Assembly (NCBI GenBank): GCA_003604995.1
Contig: QZJD01000068.1
Coordinates: forward strand, 1 to 56,337
Length of the DNA: 56,337 bases
Source of the DNA: Desulfobulbus sp.
Lineage (GTDB): Bacteria > Desulfobacterota > Desulfobulbia > Desulfobulbales > Desulfobulbaceae
Reading direction: 5' to 3'
How positions within the stretch are numbered: position 1 is the stretch's first letter; every line of letters begins with the position of its first letter. The translations under genes and the position numbers were made by a program. Below the pieces are notes generated by a model that saw nothing but the letters and a program-made list of their open reading frames with translations, searched no databases and had not been told where the DNA came from. Shown here in pieces: positions 34,759 through 43,799 of the stretch.

Positions 34759-36255
34759 TTAAACAAGCTCAGTCCATGACGGCGCTGATATTCCCTTGTT
34801 GCGGTAAAATTCATCCAGCCTGGTGCGTGTCTTTTGGCCAGGCGAGAGTCCGAGAAACCTGGCTGCGTTTTCGCCCATGAACTTCCGGCAGTTCTCACTC
34901 CCGAATCGCTCTTCGAATGCGTCCCTGAATACCTTGAGAAAATCTTGATTTTTCCTGACACGCGCCAGCATTATCCAGTCTGTTCCGAAAATGATTCGGT
35001 CCATTGCATTTGGGAAATTTTCAAACAGTTTCTCAAGACCGTCCATGGTTGACTCGCGCTTATCGCTTTGTAATATCGCCCCATAGTGGGAAATGTCGGC
35101 ATAGACGTTCTTCTCAAGATTGTTGCACAACCTCCCCACTTGAGTGGCCCAGCCGTTGATTTCTTTAAGACTGTCAAGTCCCCCGTAATGACCGAGGCAG
35201 ACACGAAGCATAGGGAATTCACCATCGCTTACCGCCTGAGCCCAATATTTCGGGTGCGCTCGCTCTCCGAAACAATTCTCTGTCTCATTGCTGTTCGCGC
35301 AATGGGTCAGGATTGGTATGTCATTTTCCTGGCAGTAAGAAAAGAGTGAGCGCATTGCCCTGTCAAGCGACCTGCCGAATTCTTCAGGTGGCTTCGGAGC
35401 TTTATTAGGATAATTTTGGTGTTTTTCATTATCCAAAGCGCTGTACCCCATTGGGGGATACAGCTTGGCGCCGATGAAGCCGTGTTTTTCAACCGCCTCC
35501 TTCAACCAGTAGAGCGAGCCTTCTTCGCCTTCCGGTCCCACACTTTCCCGCCAGGGATCGAACGGGAAGTAAGGATGTATTCTTCCTTGCTGATAACGGA
35601 TATTTCTTTCCATGAGCTGAATCTGTTCGGGCAGGCTTGTTTTTGATTGATCATCCACCCATCGGTCATAATCTATGAGAGCAGGGGTGAAAAGATCGAC
35701 AGTTGTCCCAGAGGATGAGTAGGTATCGATCAACCTGTTGGTAATTTCATATCGGTATCCGGTGAGCAGCTTGATCCATTTAATATAGCGGGAAATTATG
35801 CCTCTTGAATTCCAGAGCGATTTTGCAATGTCCATCGCACCGCATACTCCCGCTTCGCCGGGTGAAAAGCCCATTTCCTTTTCAATCATCAAAAAGAGTT
35901 CTCGTTCATCCTTATCGGCGGAGTTTTCCAGTTGATACATTATCCCGCGTAATTTATTGGCAAATTCTTCGTTCGGCTCATCAGCTGGCAAAACAGAATC
36001 TTCGACCGCACTGATTCCAGCATCCGGCGGTGCAAGAAGAGAATCGAGTCTGTTGCGCTCTTTGATGAAGTCAGGTGCATTCTCGGCGATCTCCGCCAAG
36101 AGATTTGCAAGGGGTGTAATAATATTCGGCAATATTTTTTCATCGGCATTCAGCGTTACTTTTCTCAAAAAGCCTTTCAGTGGAAGATCATTGGCGTTAA
36201 AGGTGTGGCAGTGAGCATCGATGATAACAGATCTGTTTGGAGTGATTGCTGCCAT
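34759..36255 (-). CDS. TIM-barrel metal-dependent hydrolase (amidohydrolase 2 family)
   Basis: 498 residues. The metal ligands fit the family: DAHCHTF (Asp13/His15/His17), ILTHCANSNE, CLGHYGG and IIFGTDW. Between the first motif and the barrel proper is a 200-residue helical insertion not usual for the family. ECGC-like decarboxylases and lactonases share this fold, so substrate cannot be read off. It sits between the subtilisin-like and CHAT proteases of the gasdermin unit (71 bp after the former). A role in making or clearing a signal, or in modifying a cell component, are both open. No signal peptide. Confidence 0.8.
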   Translation of the reverse strand: MAAITPNRSVIIDAHCHTFNANDLPLKGFLRKVTLNADEKILPNIITPLANLLAEIAENAPDFIKERNRLDSLLAPPDAGISAVEDSVLPADEPNEEFANKLRGIMYQLENSADKDERELFLMIEKEMGFSPGEAGVCGAMDIAKSLWNSRGIISRYIKWIKLLTGYRYEITNRLIDTYSSSGTTVDLFTPALIDYDRWVDDQSKTSLPEQIQLMERNIRYQQGRIHPYFPFDPWRESVGPEGEEGSLYWLKEAVEKHGFIGAKLYPPMGYSALDNEKHQNYPNKAPKPPEEFGRSLDRAMRSLFSYCQENDIPILTHCANSNETENCFGERAHPKYWAQAVSDGEFPMLRVCLGHYGGLDSLKEINGWATQVGRLCNNLEKNVYADISHYGAILQSDKRESTMDGLEKLFENFPNAMDRIIFGTDWIMLARVRKNQDFLKVFRDAFEERFGSENCRKFMGENAARFLGLSPGQKTRTRLDEFYRNKGISAPSWTELV

Positions 36256-36326
36256 AAATAATCTCCTTCGCTGTGTTTTAATGCGGGCACAAAACCGGTA
36301 ACCGCATGCAACTCTGATATATTGTT

Positions 36327-37547
36327 TCAGCCCCGGGGGGCTTTTACCAACCCCTTCCCGATATCAAGACCATCATAGGGTTTCCGGAAATTGTTTCTGC
36401 TTGCGTTGAATTTCACGTTCATCCAGAGGTTTTCCGTATCGAAGGTATCCTGTTCAATAAGGATCTTTTCTCCCCAGAGAGCCAGAACGCCAGCCACATG
36501 CGGGGTTGCCATGCTGGTACCGTCCATTTTTCTGAATCCTCCACTAATTGCGGCGGAAATAATATCAATCCCGGGTGCCGTCAGTTCCACGTTGGTATTC
36601 GAGAACGGGGCGGTATAATATCCTTCATCACTCTTGCCTACAGCACCTATTGCCTTGATCTCTCCTGCTGCCGCCGGAGGCGATGCCGCTATCTCATGGT
36701 TCGGGTTAAGATCTCTTTTGCTTTCATTCCCGGAAGCTGCCAGTAGAACTACCGGCTGACTTTCAGAAGCCCAGGATGTCGCCATCTCTCCGATTTTGGT
36801 AAAAAGCATTATATTTTCGCGGTAACGCTCAAGAGCCATGGAAGTTGCCACCTTGTCCGGATAGCCGTCCCGCACGAGCCGTGCTTGCATTGACGGAAAA
36901 TCGATACCCAGGGACATGGAAATAATATTTGCGCCCTCGGTAATTGCCCAGAGAATAGCCTCTGAAATTTGTTTTGTCGTTCCGCTACCGGTCGCATCGA
37001 GTACCTTGCCAATCAAGGCCCTTTTAATACCGGGAGCCACTCCCATGCGGTAGCCGTTCACGCTTTTCCCGAAAATGGTTCCGGCGACATGTGTTCCGTG
37101 CCCGTGTCCGTCCCCGTTTCCCTGTCCGGTGAAATCTTTTTCAATAAGATCAATTCCTTCAAAGGCCGGATGGGATGAATCGATCCCCGTATCTAGGACC
37201 GCTACGGTAATTCCCCTGCCCTGGTAAGGCGAATCGGGAACGCCGATGGCCTCAAGCCCCCAAGAAATTCCGCCTGCCGGAACAGAATCAACGTCATTCT
37301 CCCTTGTCGGCTGGTGAAGAGCCATCGGCATGATCCCCGCGGTCAGTGATTCAGGATCATTTTTTAATTCTGACCGCTCATTTTTATTTAGCGCAACTGA
37401 CGTGAGATTGACATCAAGGGTGCGTGTCGGCGCGATCATGTCAACGGGTTCGACACCTCCCCTGACGCGTGGAGTCAATCTTATTTTCTTAACCACCGCT
37501 TTATCTATACTGGGAACGCGAAGGACAACATATTCGTTAAGGTTCAT
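36327..37547 (-). CDS. Cytoplasmic subtilisin-like serine protease (S8) of the gasdermin unit
   Basis: 406 residues. The catalytic triad is complete: Asp119 (VAVLDTGID), His150 (GHGTHVAGT) and Ser345 (GTSMATPHVAG), with Asn274 of the oxyanion hole in AASGNES. There is no signal peptide or clear propeptide; the N-terminal 95 residues (NEYVVLRVPSIDKAVVKK) are a short uncharacterised domain. An S8 protease without export signal next to a gasdermin is expected to cut targets inside the cell, either the gasdermin itself or the CHAT protease. It starts 49 bp after the gasdermin gene. Confidence 0.9.
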   Translation of the reverse strand: MNLNEYVVLRVPSIDKAVVKKIRLTPRVRGGVEPVDMIAPTRTLDVNLTSVALNKNERSELKNDPESLTAGIMPMALHQPTRENDVDSVPAGGISWGLEAIGVPDSPYQGRGITVAVLDTGIDSSHPAFEGIDLIEKDFTGQGNGDGHGHGTHVAGTIFGKSVNGYRMGVAPGIKRALIGKVLDATGSGTTKQISEAILWAITEGANIISMSLGIDFPSMQARLVRDGYPDKVATSMALERYRENIMLFTKIGEMATSWASESQPVVLLAASGNESKRDLNPNHEIAASPPAAAGEIKAIGAVGKSDEGYYTAPFSNTNVELTAPGIDIISAAISGGFRKMDGTSMATPHVAGVLALWGEKILIEQDTFDTENLWMNVKFNASRNNFRKPYDGLDIGKGLVKAPRG

Positions 37548-37596
37548 CGTTCACCCTCTTTTGGAAACAAAGTATTCAGCGATAGCAGACTCTCTG

Positions 37597-38388
37597 TCAT
37601 GGCAAGGAGACGTAGTCCTCGTCAAAGACCATAGTTTCATACTTACTGTCAGGCTCAACTGCTTCACCCTTCTCAGCCGCGACCATTTTACCGCTACCCG
37701 AAGGTTTTAATATTATTTTACCATCGTCGAAATCCATCAGGATGGCTTGGAATCCGAATCCTGCCGGTATTTTTCCTTGATAGCTGATTTTTGTGTTTTC
37801 CGCGTTTTCTGCTGAGACAGCAATATTGCCCCCAACTATCTCTTTAATCGTAAGGACATCCACCTCAATGCTACCGCCACCTTCTTTATTCGCCTCAACA
37901 ATAATTTTTTTTGCCTTAAGTACGGCAGTGAAAATGAACAGCTTGTCCTTTTGCAACATCTCTGCTGTCGAATACAGTCCAGAATCTGGAACACCGTTTG
38001 AAATATATCTATCCAAATCGACAGGCATCACGTAATAACTGGTAACATCTCGGTATTGAAAATTGAGTCGTTTGGCATTTTTGTAAGCAGTTTTGATGCC
38101 AAGGTTGCCGCCTACAGCTGAGATTAGCTTGCCTAGAATAGCTATACCGACTGTCGAATCATGGCTGCTGGAAACCACCCCCTCAATATTCAGCGGATTG
38201 TTATTCTCGTGAATCACAGGGAGTGGCATCGATGAGTTGATCACGTCGCTGAGGTGCCCCCATCTCAGCAGAGAACTGTCTTGTTTGGTCAGCACTTCAA
38301 GCGGAGTCGCATCTGTTCTTGGTGGGTATATTATGTTGTAATTAAATTTTTTTGCATGAGTAGTTATGTCGTCTTTGCACAGTGCCAT
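37597..38388 (-). CDS. Probable bacterial gasdermin (pore-forming cell death effector)
   Basis: 263 residues, the usual size of bacterial gasdermins, with Cys4 near the start (MALCKDD); in characterised members such a cysteine is palmitoylated. AAAGGAGGA lies before ATG 38388. Mid-protein features match the family: amphipathic strands around residues 66-125 (GIAILGKLISAVGG, LGIKTAYKNAKRLNFQYRD, DLDRYI) and a beta-rich second half (FIFTAVLKAKKIIV, GFGFQAILMDFDDGKI). The last 30 or so residues (231-263, GSGKMVAAEKGEAVE then PDSKYETMVFDEDYVSLP) are polar and should be the autoinhibitory tail. Cutting in this stretch would release the pore. Recognition is by pattern and by the two adjacent protease genes. 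Confidence 0.8.
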   Translation of the reverse strand: MALCKDDITTHAKKFNYNIIYPPRTDATPLEVLTKQDSSLLRWGHLSDVINSSMPLPVIHENNNPLNIEGVVSSSHDSTVGIAILGKLISAVGGNLGIKTAYKNAKRLNFQYRDVTSYYVMPVDLDRYISNGVPDSGLYSTAEMLQKDKLFIFTAVLKAKKIIVEANKEGGGSIEVDVLTIKEIVGGNIAVSAENAENTKISYQGKIPAGFGFQAILMDFDDGKIILKPSGSGKMVAAEKGEAVEPDSKYETMVFDEDYVSLP

Positions 38389-38469
38389 AAATCCTCCTTT
38401 ATTAGATTTTTTCAGTATGCGTATTTAACACAGGTAAATAAAAGAATAAAAAAATACAAATTTAATTTT

Positions 38470-38498
38470 TAAAAAAATAATTATCCTGTTATCAGGAT
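38470..38498 (-). terminator. Terminator-like hairpin upstream of the gasdermin unit
   Basis: ATCCTG-TTAT-CAGGAT (38483-38498) is followed, reading the minus strand, by AATTATTTTTTT. It could stop transcripts entering from the right, so the gasdermin unit would use its own promoter in the AT-rich 80 bp before 38388. The stem is only six base pairs. Confidence 0.45.
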
Positions 38499-39197
38499 CT
38501 GACTGACAAAAATGGAGTTGAGCATTTTTTTTACTATTACCAACGGATTCAATAGAAAGACGTGCTATGGGAGCTGGTCTGGTAAGAGTTTTATCAGCGG
38601 GGGCGCTCTCCTTTGTCCTGAGAGGGAAAATAAACGTAGATAACGCATGCACGAAAGTTATTTCAGGAAGAGAATTAAGTAGGCGACGCCAAATTTTTAC
38701 GATGTAAGGTGGGACGCGGCGCACACCTTCCGGCGCTGCTTTGCGGCGCATCACCAGCGGGTTGACTATTACCTTGGAAGCATCCGGTTGATGCTCGGCT
38801 ACAGCAATGTCCTGACCACGATAATCTGTACCCATTGCGTTCCCCAGCCGGACAGTTAACCAAACGAAAAGCCAGCTCGATTTCTGGTGACCTGCCTGCA
38901 ACGATGTTCAAGAGGATCGCGGGTCAGAGATCCAGCTGGACTTTGACCCCGTCAAGTTGAAGTGCCGCAGTTAAACGCGTTTATAATATAAATTTATCTA
39001 AATTTTTATTAGCAGTCAATATCAGACTATTATTTATTTTTAATTATTGGTAATAATTATTAAATGTAAATTACAGCACCGAATTAACTTACGTATCGTA
39101 ATAAAATTGATCAAAATAAAGTGTGGTTGCTTGGCCGAGGTGATGAGCGGTTGAGGTGGGAGAGAATTTTGTAGAAAGGCAGGTGGAAATGTGCCGT
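38499..39197. other. Long intergenic gap at the right edge of the gasdermin island
   Basis: About 700 bp with no gene I can support. An open frame on the minus strand (38425-38901) has no recognisable family and ends in a low-complexity stretch. From 38970 to 39120 the sequence is very AT-rich. The gap may hold a gene remnant from the event that brought in the island. No integrase or tRNA was seen. Confidence 0.4.
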
Positions 39198-39677
39198 TTA
39201 CAGAAACCAGCCGAGGATGAAGACGCCGACCATGGTGAAGGCGAGGGCGAGTTTGGCTGCGCCGCCGACGACGAGGCCGAGCCAGGAGCCGAGCCCGACG
39301 TTGCTGGCGTGGTAGAGGTCGCGGCGGGCAAGGTATTCGCCGGCCACCGCCCCCAGGAAGGGGCCGGCGATGAGGCCGGCCAGGCCGAAGAACATGCCGG
39401 CAAAGGTGCCGATCAGGGCGCCGGCCAGGCCAAGGCGGCTCGCCCCGGCGCGTTTGGCGCCGAGGGTCGTGGCGAGCAGTTCCACCACGTAGGCGGCGGC
39501 GGTGAGCACGCTGAGCAGCATGAGGGTCGGCCAACCCACGTGGGCAAAGCCGTCCGCCCATGCGGCGAGAACAAGGCCGGCGAGCACCAGCGGTGTGCCG
39601 GGCAGCATTGGCAGGATAGCGCCGGCCAGGCCAACCAGGGCGAGAAGGAAGCCGGCGATGAGCAAGGCCTGTTCCAT
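39198..39677 (-). CDS. DUF456 family membrane protein
   Basis: 159 residues from ATG 39677; a TTG start 18 codons upstream is less likely. Four to six membrane segments rich in Gly and Ala, with AILPMLPGTPLVLAGLVLAAW and GPFLGAVAGEYLARRDLYHA, the two glycine-rich motifs of DUF456. The function of the family is unknown. It starts the GC-rich region right of the gasdermin island. Confidence 0.85.
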   Translation of the reverse strand: MEQALLIAGFLLALVGLAGAILPMLPGTPLVLAGLVLAAWADGFAHVGWPTLMLLSVLTAAAYVVELLATTLGAKRAGASRLGLAGALIGTFAGMFFGLAGLIAGPFLGAVAGEYLARRDLYHASNVGLGSWLGLVVGGAAKLALAFTMVGVFILGWFL

Positions 39678-39736
39678 GGCGTGGGAATGTTGGGAAGCAG
39701 GTGGTACGAAAAGCTTCCTGCTGTTACCCAACCTGA

Positions 39737-40237
39737 TTACAGGGCAAACCGGAGAGCGGCCCCGAGGAAGACAGTATCGGCGTCGATGTCCGTGCGCTCG
39801 TCCTCCAGCTCCTCGGAGTCGTTGAACCGGTAGTTGGCCGAGAGATCGAGGAAGGTGCCGGGCAGCAGCTCAAGGTTCAGGCCGGCCCGCAGGGCGAAGA
39901 AGGGCTCGTCGGCAAAGTCGCCGTCGATGTTCATGAGTCCTATGCCCGCGCCGCCGTAGAGGGTGCCGCCGAACAGCAGATAGGCCTGGGGTGCGAAAGC
40001 GGTTTCGCCGAAGCGGTCGGGCAGCAGTTCCAGATCCGCCTCCAGGCCAAGAAAATTCCACCACTGCTGATAGCTGAGAAAATAGGACAGGCCGCTCTCA
40101 TCGAGGTCATCGTCGTCGAGGTCGTCCACGGTTACCCAGTAGTTGGCCCCGCCGCCGATCCGATGCTCGCCCGCCCAAAGGTCAGAACAAAACAGGCCCA
40201 GTCCCGCAATCAGTAGTGCCGTCAGGATCATGCGCAT
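39737..40237 (-). CDS. Exported outer-membrane-like beta-barrel protein
   Basis: 166 residues from ATG 40237 behind GGGAG. A signal peptide (MRMILTALLIAGLGL...WAGEH) is followed by alternating beta strands with Asp/Glu-rich turns (DDLDDDDLDES, DSEELEDERTDID) and a terminal aromatic-plus-Leu strand (VFLGAALRFAL), as in small outer membrane barrels. I do not recognise the family. The frame continues upstream to 40423, but the codons before 40237 do not look coding. Confidence 0.75.
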   Translation of the reverse strand: MRMILTALLIAGLGLFCSDLWAGEHRIGGGANYWVTVDDLDDDDLDESGLSYFLSYQQWWNFLGLEADLELLPDRFGETAFAPQAYLLFGGTLYGGAGIGLMNIDGDFADEPFFALRAGLNLELLPGTFLDLSANYRFNDSEELEDERTDIDADTVFLGAALRFAL

Positions 40238-40510
40238 GGTTGAGTCTCCCGGTATTCGTTTGATTCCATGGTGCCCGCCGCCGGCCGGCGGTGTATTCCG
40301 CCCCCTTTTACCGATAGCGGTGCCGGCGTGGCCGATTGTGTATGGCGTAGGGTACCAGAGTGGTGAGAAATTGGCAATCGGCTGGAGAGGTCCTTTGCGG
40401 GATGCGTCATAAGGAGTGAGCAAGTTGTTCTTTTTTTTGCGAACTGGTTGATTTTCAGGTAATATAAAAAATTACATCCATCAGCTGTGTAGAGGACACG
40501 GTATCCAATT

Positions 40511-42328
40511 ATGTTTCATCCCCTGCGCATCCTGCGCTTTGCGCAAGCGCTGCTTCTCAACCGCTATACTTTTTTCGTGCTCTTTCTCCTCGGCTATACC
40601 GCCGTGCTGGAGGACTACGGCGGCCTTCCTTCGCTGAACGGGACCTGGCGGCTGGAGATCCCCCTGCTGCTCTATCTCTATTTTCTCGGGAACCTGATCA
40701 CCCGCAAGTCACCTCTGCAGCCGGTGATCGTGGCGGCGCCCATCGTCCTGCTCTATGTGGTCTTCGACATCTATCATCTCCAGCTGGGCAGGTTGCCGCG
40801 TCTCATCGAACTGGCCGAGGTGCCGGAACTCCTCGCCGTCATGCCCTTCTGGCTCCAGGCGATCCTCATCGGCCTCTGCGGGGGTGCCCTGCTTTCCTGT
40901 TTGAGCACGGTGCGTTGGCGGGCGTTCGTGCCGATAACCCTCGGGCTGTTGCCGGTTATCTCCCTCGCCGTCGCGGTGGAGTTCTATCCGGACGCCTTCA
41001 TGACTGCCTTTGTGAAGACCCAGAAGGAGATCATCTTTTATTCCGACGTGAAGAGCGTGGCGAACAACGGCCGGTTCAGCATGACCCTCTACAACGAGGC
41101 GCGTCGGAAAAGCGTCCTGATAAAGACGGCGCGCTATCTCGAAAATCCTTTTTATCTCGTGGACATGGACAAGGCGGCGGAGATGATCCGTGATCAGCGG
41201 GGCCGACGGAACGTGCACCTGATCGTTCTGGAAAGCTTCCTGGATCCGGACCTGCTCCTTGCCGCGAAATTCTCCCGGAGGCCGGCCCACCCGGAATTTG
41301 ACAGGATTTTTAAGCGCAAGGGAGGCTTTTCCGTCTCGCCGGTGTTCGGTGGCAGCACGGCCCAGGCCGAGTTTGAATTGCTCTGCGGGGTGCCTGCCAT
41401 GCGCGAGCTTTCCGGGGTGGAGTTCAATCTGTTCACCGGCGCCAGCACCCCCTGTCTGCCCAATCTCCTCGAGGCGGGCGGCTATCATACCCTGGCCACC
41501 AACGGCCATCGGCCTGACTTTTTCAATTCCACCAACGCCTATGAAGGGATCGGTTTTGCCGCCAGTTACTATCCCGTCGAGTTCGCGCCCGGTCGGGAGA
41601 CCTATCTTTCGATGGGCGATGTCAGCGGCGAGGATTACATGTTCGACGGTGATCTCCTGAGCCAGAACCTCGAGCACGTCGCCGCCCGGCTCAAGGAGCA
41701 CCCGGAGACCCCGGTATTCAATTATGTGATCAGCATGTACGGCCATACCCCCAACCTTATCAATACCGAAAAACGGCCGGAGGTGGTCAAGGTGCTGGCG
41801 GACATCCCCGGGGACAATCAGTTGGAACGCTCGATCAACCAGTACTACTACCGTACCGAGGCCATTGCCGCCTATGTGAAAGAGCTCCTGCGCATCGATC
41901 CGAAAAGTCTGGTCATCCTGGTGAGCGACCATCTGCCGCCCCTGGGCGGCGGCCCCGATACCTACCGGAACTTCAACTACCTCGGCCGGCAGGAAGGGTT
42001 TCTCAAACTGAACCGCATTTATTTCGTTGAAAACGGCCGGAGCGTGGAAACCACCACCATCCACCATTATGATGTGCCCGCGATCATCCTCGATTATGTC
42101 ACCCGCCGGCACAAGGTCCGCAAGTCGGCCAGGATCATCGCCGCCCGGAAGAGCGCCATCGACATCGCCACCTACCGCAAGGCCTATATGACCATTATGG
42201 CCAGGGCGATGATGGTGAAGGAAATGCTGCCCTCCTTGCGGCCCGCGCCCGCCGTCGCCGATGCAACAGCGGTCAAGGCGGCTCCTGTCGGGGGCATTTC
42301 CGTTCCGATTGCGGAGGGGCGGAAATAA
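40511..42328 (+). CDS. LTA synthase-like sulfatase-family membrane protein
   Basis: 605 residues. Five membrane segments (residues 10-170) precede an alkaline-phosphatase-type sulfatase domain: HLIVLESFLDPDL (metal Glu), FGGSTAQAEFELLCG (the nucleophile Thr region), NYVISMYGHTPN and VILVSDHLPPLGG (metal Asp-His). This is the layout of phosphoglycerol and phosphoethanolamine transferases, so it probably modifies a surface glycan or lipid. Substrate unknown. It is a single gene on the + strand, between oppositely oriented genes. Confidence 0.88.
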   Translation: MFHPLRILRFAQALLLNRYTFFVLFLLGYTAVLEDYGGLPSLNGTWRLEIPLLLYLYFLGNLITRKSPLQPVIVAAPIVLLYVVFDIYHLQLGRLPRLIELAEVPELLAVMPFWLQAILIGLCGGALLSCLSTVRWRAFVPITLGLLPVISLAVAVEFYPDAFMTAFVKTQKEIIFYSDVKSVANNGRFSMTLYNEARRKSVLIKTARYLENPFYLVDMDKAAEMIRDQRGRRNVHLIVLESFLDPDLLLAAKFSRRPAHPEFDRIFKRKGGFSVSPVFGGSTAQAEFELLCGVPAMRELSGVEFNLFTGASTPCLPNLLEAGGYHTLATNGHRPDFFNSTNAYEGIGFAASYYPVEFAPGRETYLSMGDVSGEDYMFDGDLLSQNLEHVAARLKEHPETPVFNYVISMYGHTPNLINTEKRPEVVKVLADIPGDNQLERSINQYYYRTEAIAAYVKELLRIDPKSLVILVSDHLPPLGGGPDTYRNFNYLGRQEGFLKLNRIYFVENGRSVETTTIHHYDVPAIILDYVTRRHKVRKSARIIAARKSAIDIATYRKAYMTIMARAMMVKEMLPSLRPAPAVADATAVKAAPVGGISVPIAEGRK

Positions 42329-42409
42329 CAAACATCCGCCGGCCTTTTCTTCAGTGCCGGGTGGCGCCTGTCACGGCGTCGGATTTCGTTGCCTGCGCCC
42401 AGGGATGTT

Positions 42410-43363
42410 CTATGCGTGATTCCTGAGCTTCAGCTCGACGGGATGGGGGGTCAGATAGTGCTGCCGGGCGAGATACTGCTGGTCGTATTTGCGCACATAG
42501 TGGTTGAGCAGGGTGATCGGCACGATCAGGGGATGGTAGCCGTTGCGGTAGGTATCGATGAGTTCCAGAAGCTCCTGCTTCTCCTCGCCGGTGAGCTGGT
42601 TTTTGAAGTAGCCCATCATGTGCTGCAGGACGTTAACGTGCTTTTTGACCGTGGCCTTGAGGCGCAGGGCCTGCATCAGCAATTCCTCGTACTCTTTGAT
42701 CAGGTAGGCGCGGTCAAGATCCCTGGCGTGGGCGACCAGGGCGCCCATCTTCCGGTAATGGGGTATGCTGTGCGCCATGATCAGGAGCTTGTGGTCGGTA
42801 TGAAAGGCCACCAGGTCGCCGGTGGTGAACGCGGAGGCAACCAGGTTGCGCCAGCGGCGGTAGACGAAGATCTGCTCGATGAAATTTTCGCGCAGGCCGA
42901 TGTCGTGGAGGCGGCCGTCCTCTTCCACCGGCAGGAGGGGAAAATGGTCCATGAACGCTTCCGCGAATATGCCCGGCCGGGTGCCGACATAGCCCGTGCC
43001 ATCCGGCCGGTAGACGCGGATCCGCTCCATGCCGCTGCTCGGCGACTTGCTCTTGAAGATAAAGCCGCACAGCCCTTCGTTCTCCAGCTCCTTCACCCTT
43101 TTTCGCGCCCATTCGCGCATCCGCTCGGTGTGATCGATGCCGGACTTGTGGGTCAGGAGCCGCGGGTCGTCCATGGTGCCGACCAGCCGCATGGATTCGC
43201 GCGGTATGCCGAGTCCACACTCCACTTCCGGACAGACCGGCACAAATTCTACGAAACGGCCCAGGGTGCCCGTGATGAACGGGTCCAGCTGATGTCCGCC
43301 GTTGTAGCGCACTGCATTGCCGAGCAGGCAGGAGCTAATCCCCAGTCGTATGGTTTCATCCAT
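42410..43363 (-). CDS. DUF523-DUF1722 fusion (YbgA-like)
   Basis: 317 residues. The N-terminal DUF523 part (TudS fold) has its three cluster cysteines: SSCLLG, VCPEVECGLG and LCGFIFKSKSPS. A [4Fe-4S] cluster is likely; TudS proteins remove sulfur from thiouracil. The C-terminal DUF1722 part (LLIMAHSIPHYRKMG, LLELIDTYRNGYHPLIVPITLLNHY) is helical and of unknown role. The two are often fused as here. It is followed (upstream) by a split-barrel flavoprotein gene. Confidence 0.88.
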   Translation of the reverse strand: MDETIRLGISSCLLGNAVRYNGGHQLDPFITGTLGRFVEFVPVCPEVECGLGIPRESMRLVGTMDDPRLLTHKSGIDHTERMREWARKRVKELENEGLCGFIFKSKSPSSGMERIRVYRPDGTGYVGTRPGIFAEAFMDHFPLLPVEEDGRLHDIGLRENFIEQIFVYRRWRNLVASAFTTGDLVAFHTDHKLLIMAHSIPHYRKMGALVAHARDLDRAYLIKEYEELLMQALRLKATVKKHVNVLQHMMGYFKNQLTGEEKQELLELIDTYRNGYHPLIVPITLLNHYVRKYDQQYLARQHYLTPHPVELKLRNHA

Positions 43364-43383
43364 GGCCGCTCATCCTCCCCGCC

Positions 43384-43785
43384 TTACAGGTTTTCCGGAT
43401 CAAGTTCAGTGCCGCCGACCAGGGCCAGCACCTTTTCCACCTTGAAATAGACGATGAACTTGGGGCCCCTGGCCTCATCCTCTTCCGGTGACAAGTGGCG
43501 CCGGGTCATCTGGGCGATGCGCTGCTCATCCGTGTCCTCACCTGTCTTTTTCAGAAAGAGGCGGATTCCCTGGTAACCGGCTCCATCCGCCAGGAAGGCA
43601 TAGGCGGCATGATCGTTTTCCTGGAGATAGGCATGGGTCAGCCGGTCCCGCATCAGGAAGGCAAGGCTGCCGTCCGCCAGAAAGGTCGGCCTTGAATAAA
43701 CGGCTATATCCGTTTTCCCTTCGGCGGAGGCCGTTGCGAGAAAACCGGTTCCATGGACGTTTGCAAAGTATTCCTGAAGATTCAT
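43384..43785 (-). CDS. Pyridoxamine 5'-phosphate oxidase-like flavin split-barrel protein
   Basis: 133 residues with the PNPOx-like pattern: FLATASAEGKTDIAVYSRPTF near the start, then RDRLTHAYLQENDHAAYAF. Such proteins bind FMN, F420 or heme. The C-terminal half is specific to a small subfamily (GIRLFLKKTGEDTDEQR). It lies 20 bp before the DUF523-DUF1722 gene and may share its transcript. Function unknown. Confidence 0.8.
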   Translation of the reverse strand: MNLQEYFANVHGTGFLATASAEGKTDIAVYSRPTFLADGSLAFLMRDRLTHAYLQENDHAAYAFLADGAGYQGIRLFLKKTGEDTDEQRIAQMTRRHLSPEEDEARGPKFIVYFKVEKVLALVGGTELDPENL

Positions 43786-43799
43786 GTCCGTTCCTCCTT

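Noticed and set aside
38425-38901. Minus-strand open frame of 158 codons at the right edge of the island
   Set aside because: No recognisable domain and the C-terminal part is low-complexity Phe/Lys; it might be a gene remnant but cannot be supported.
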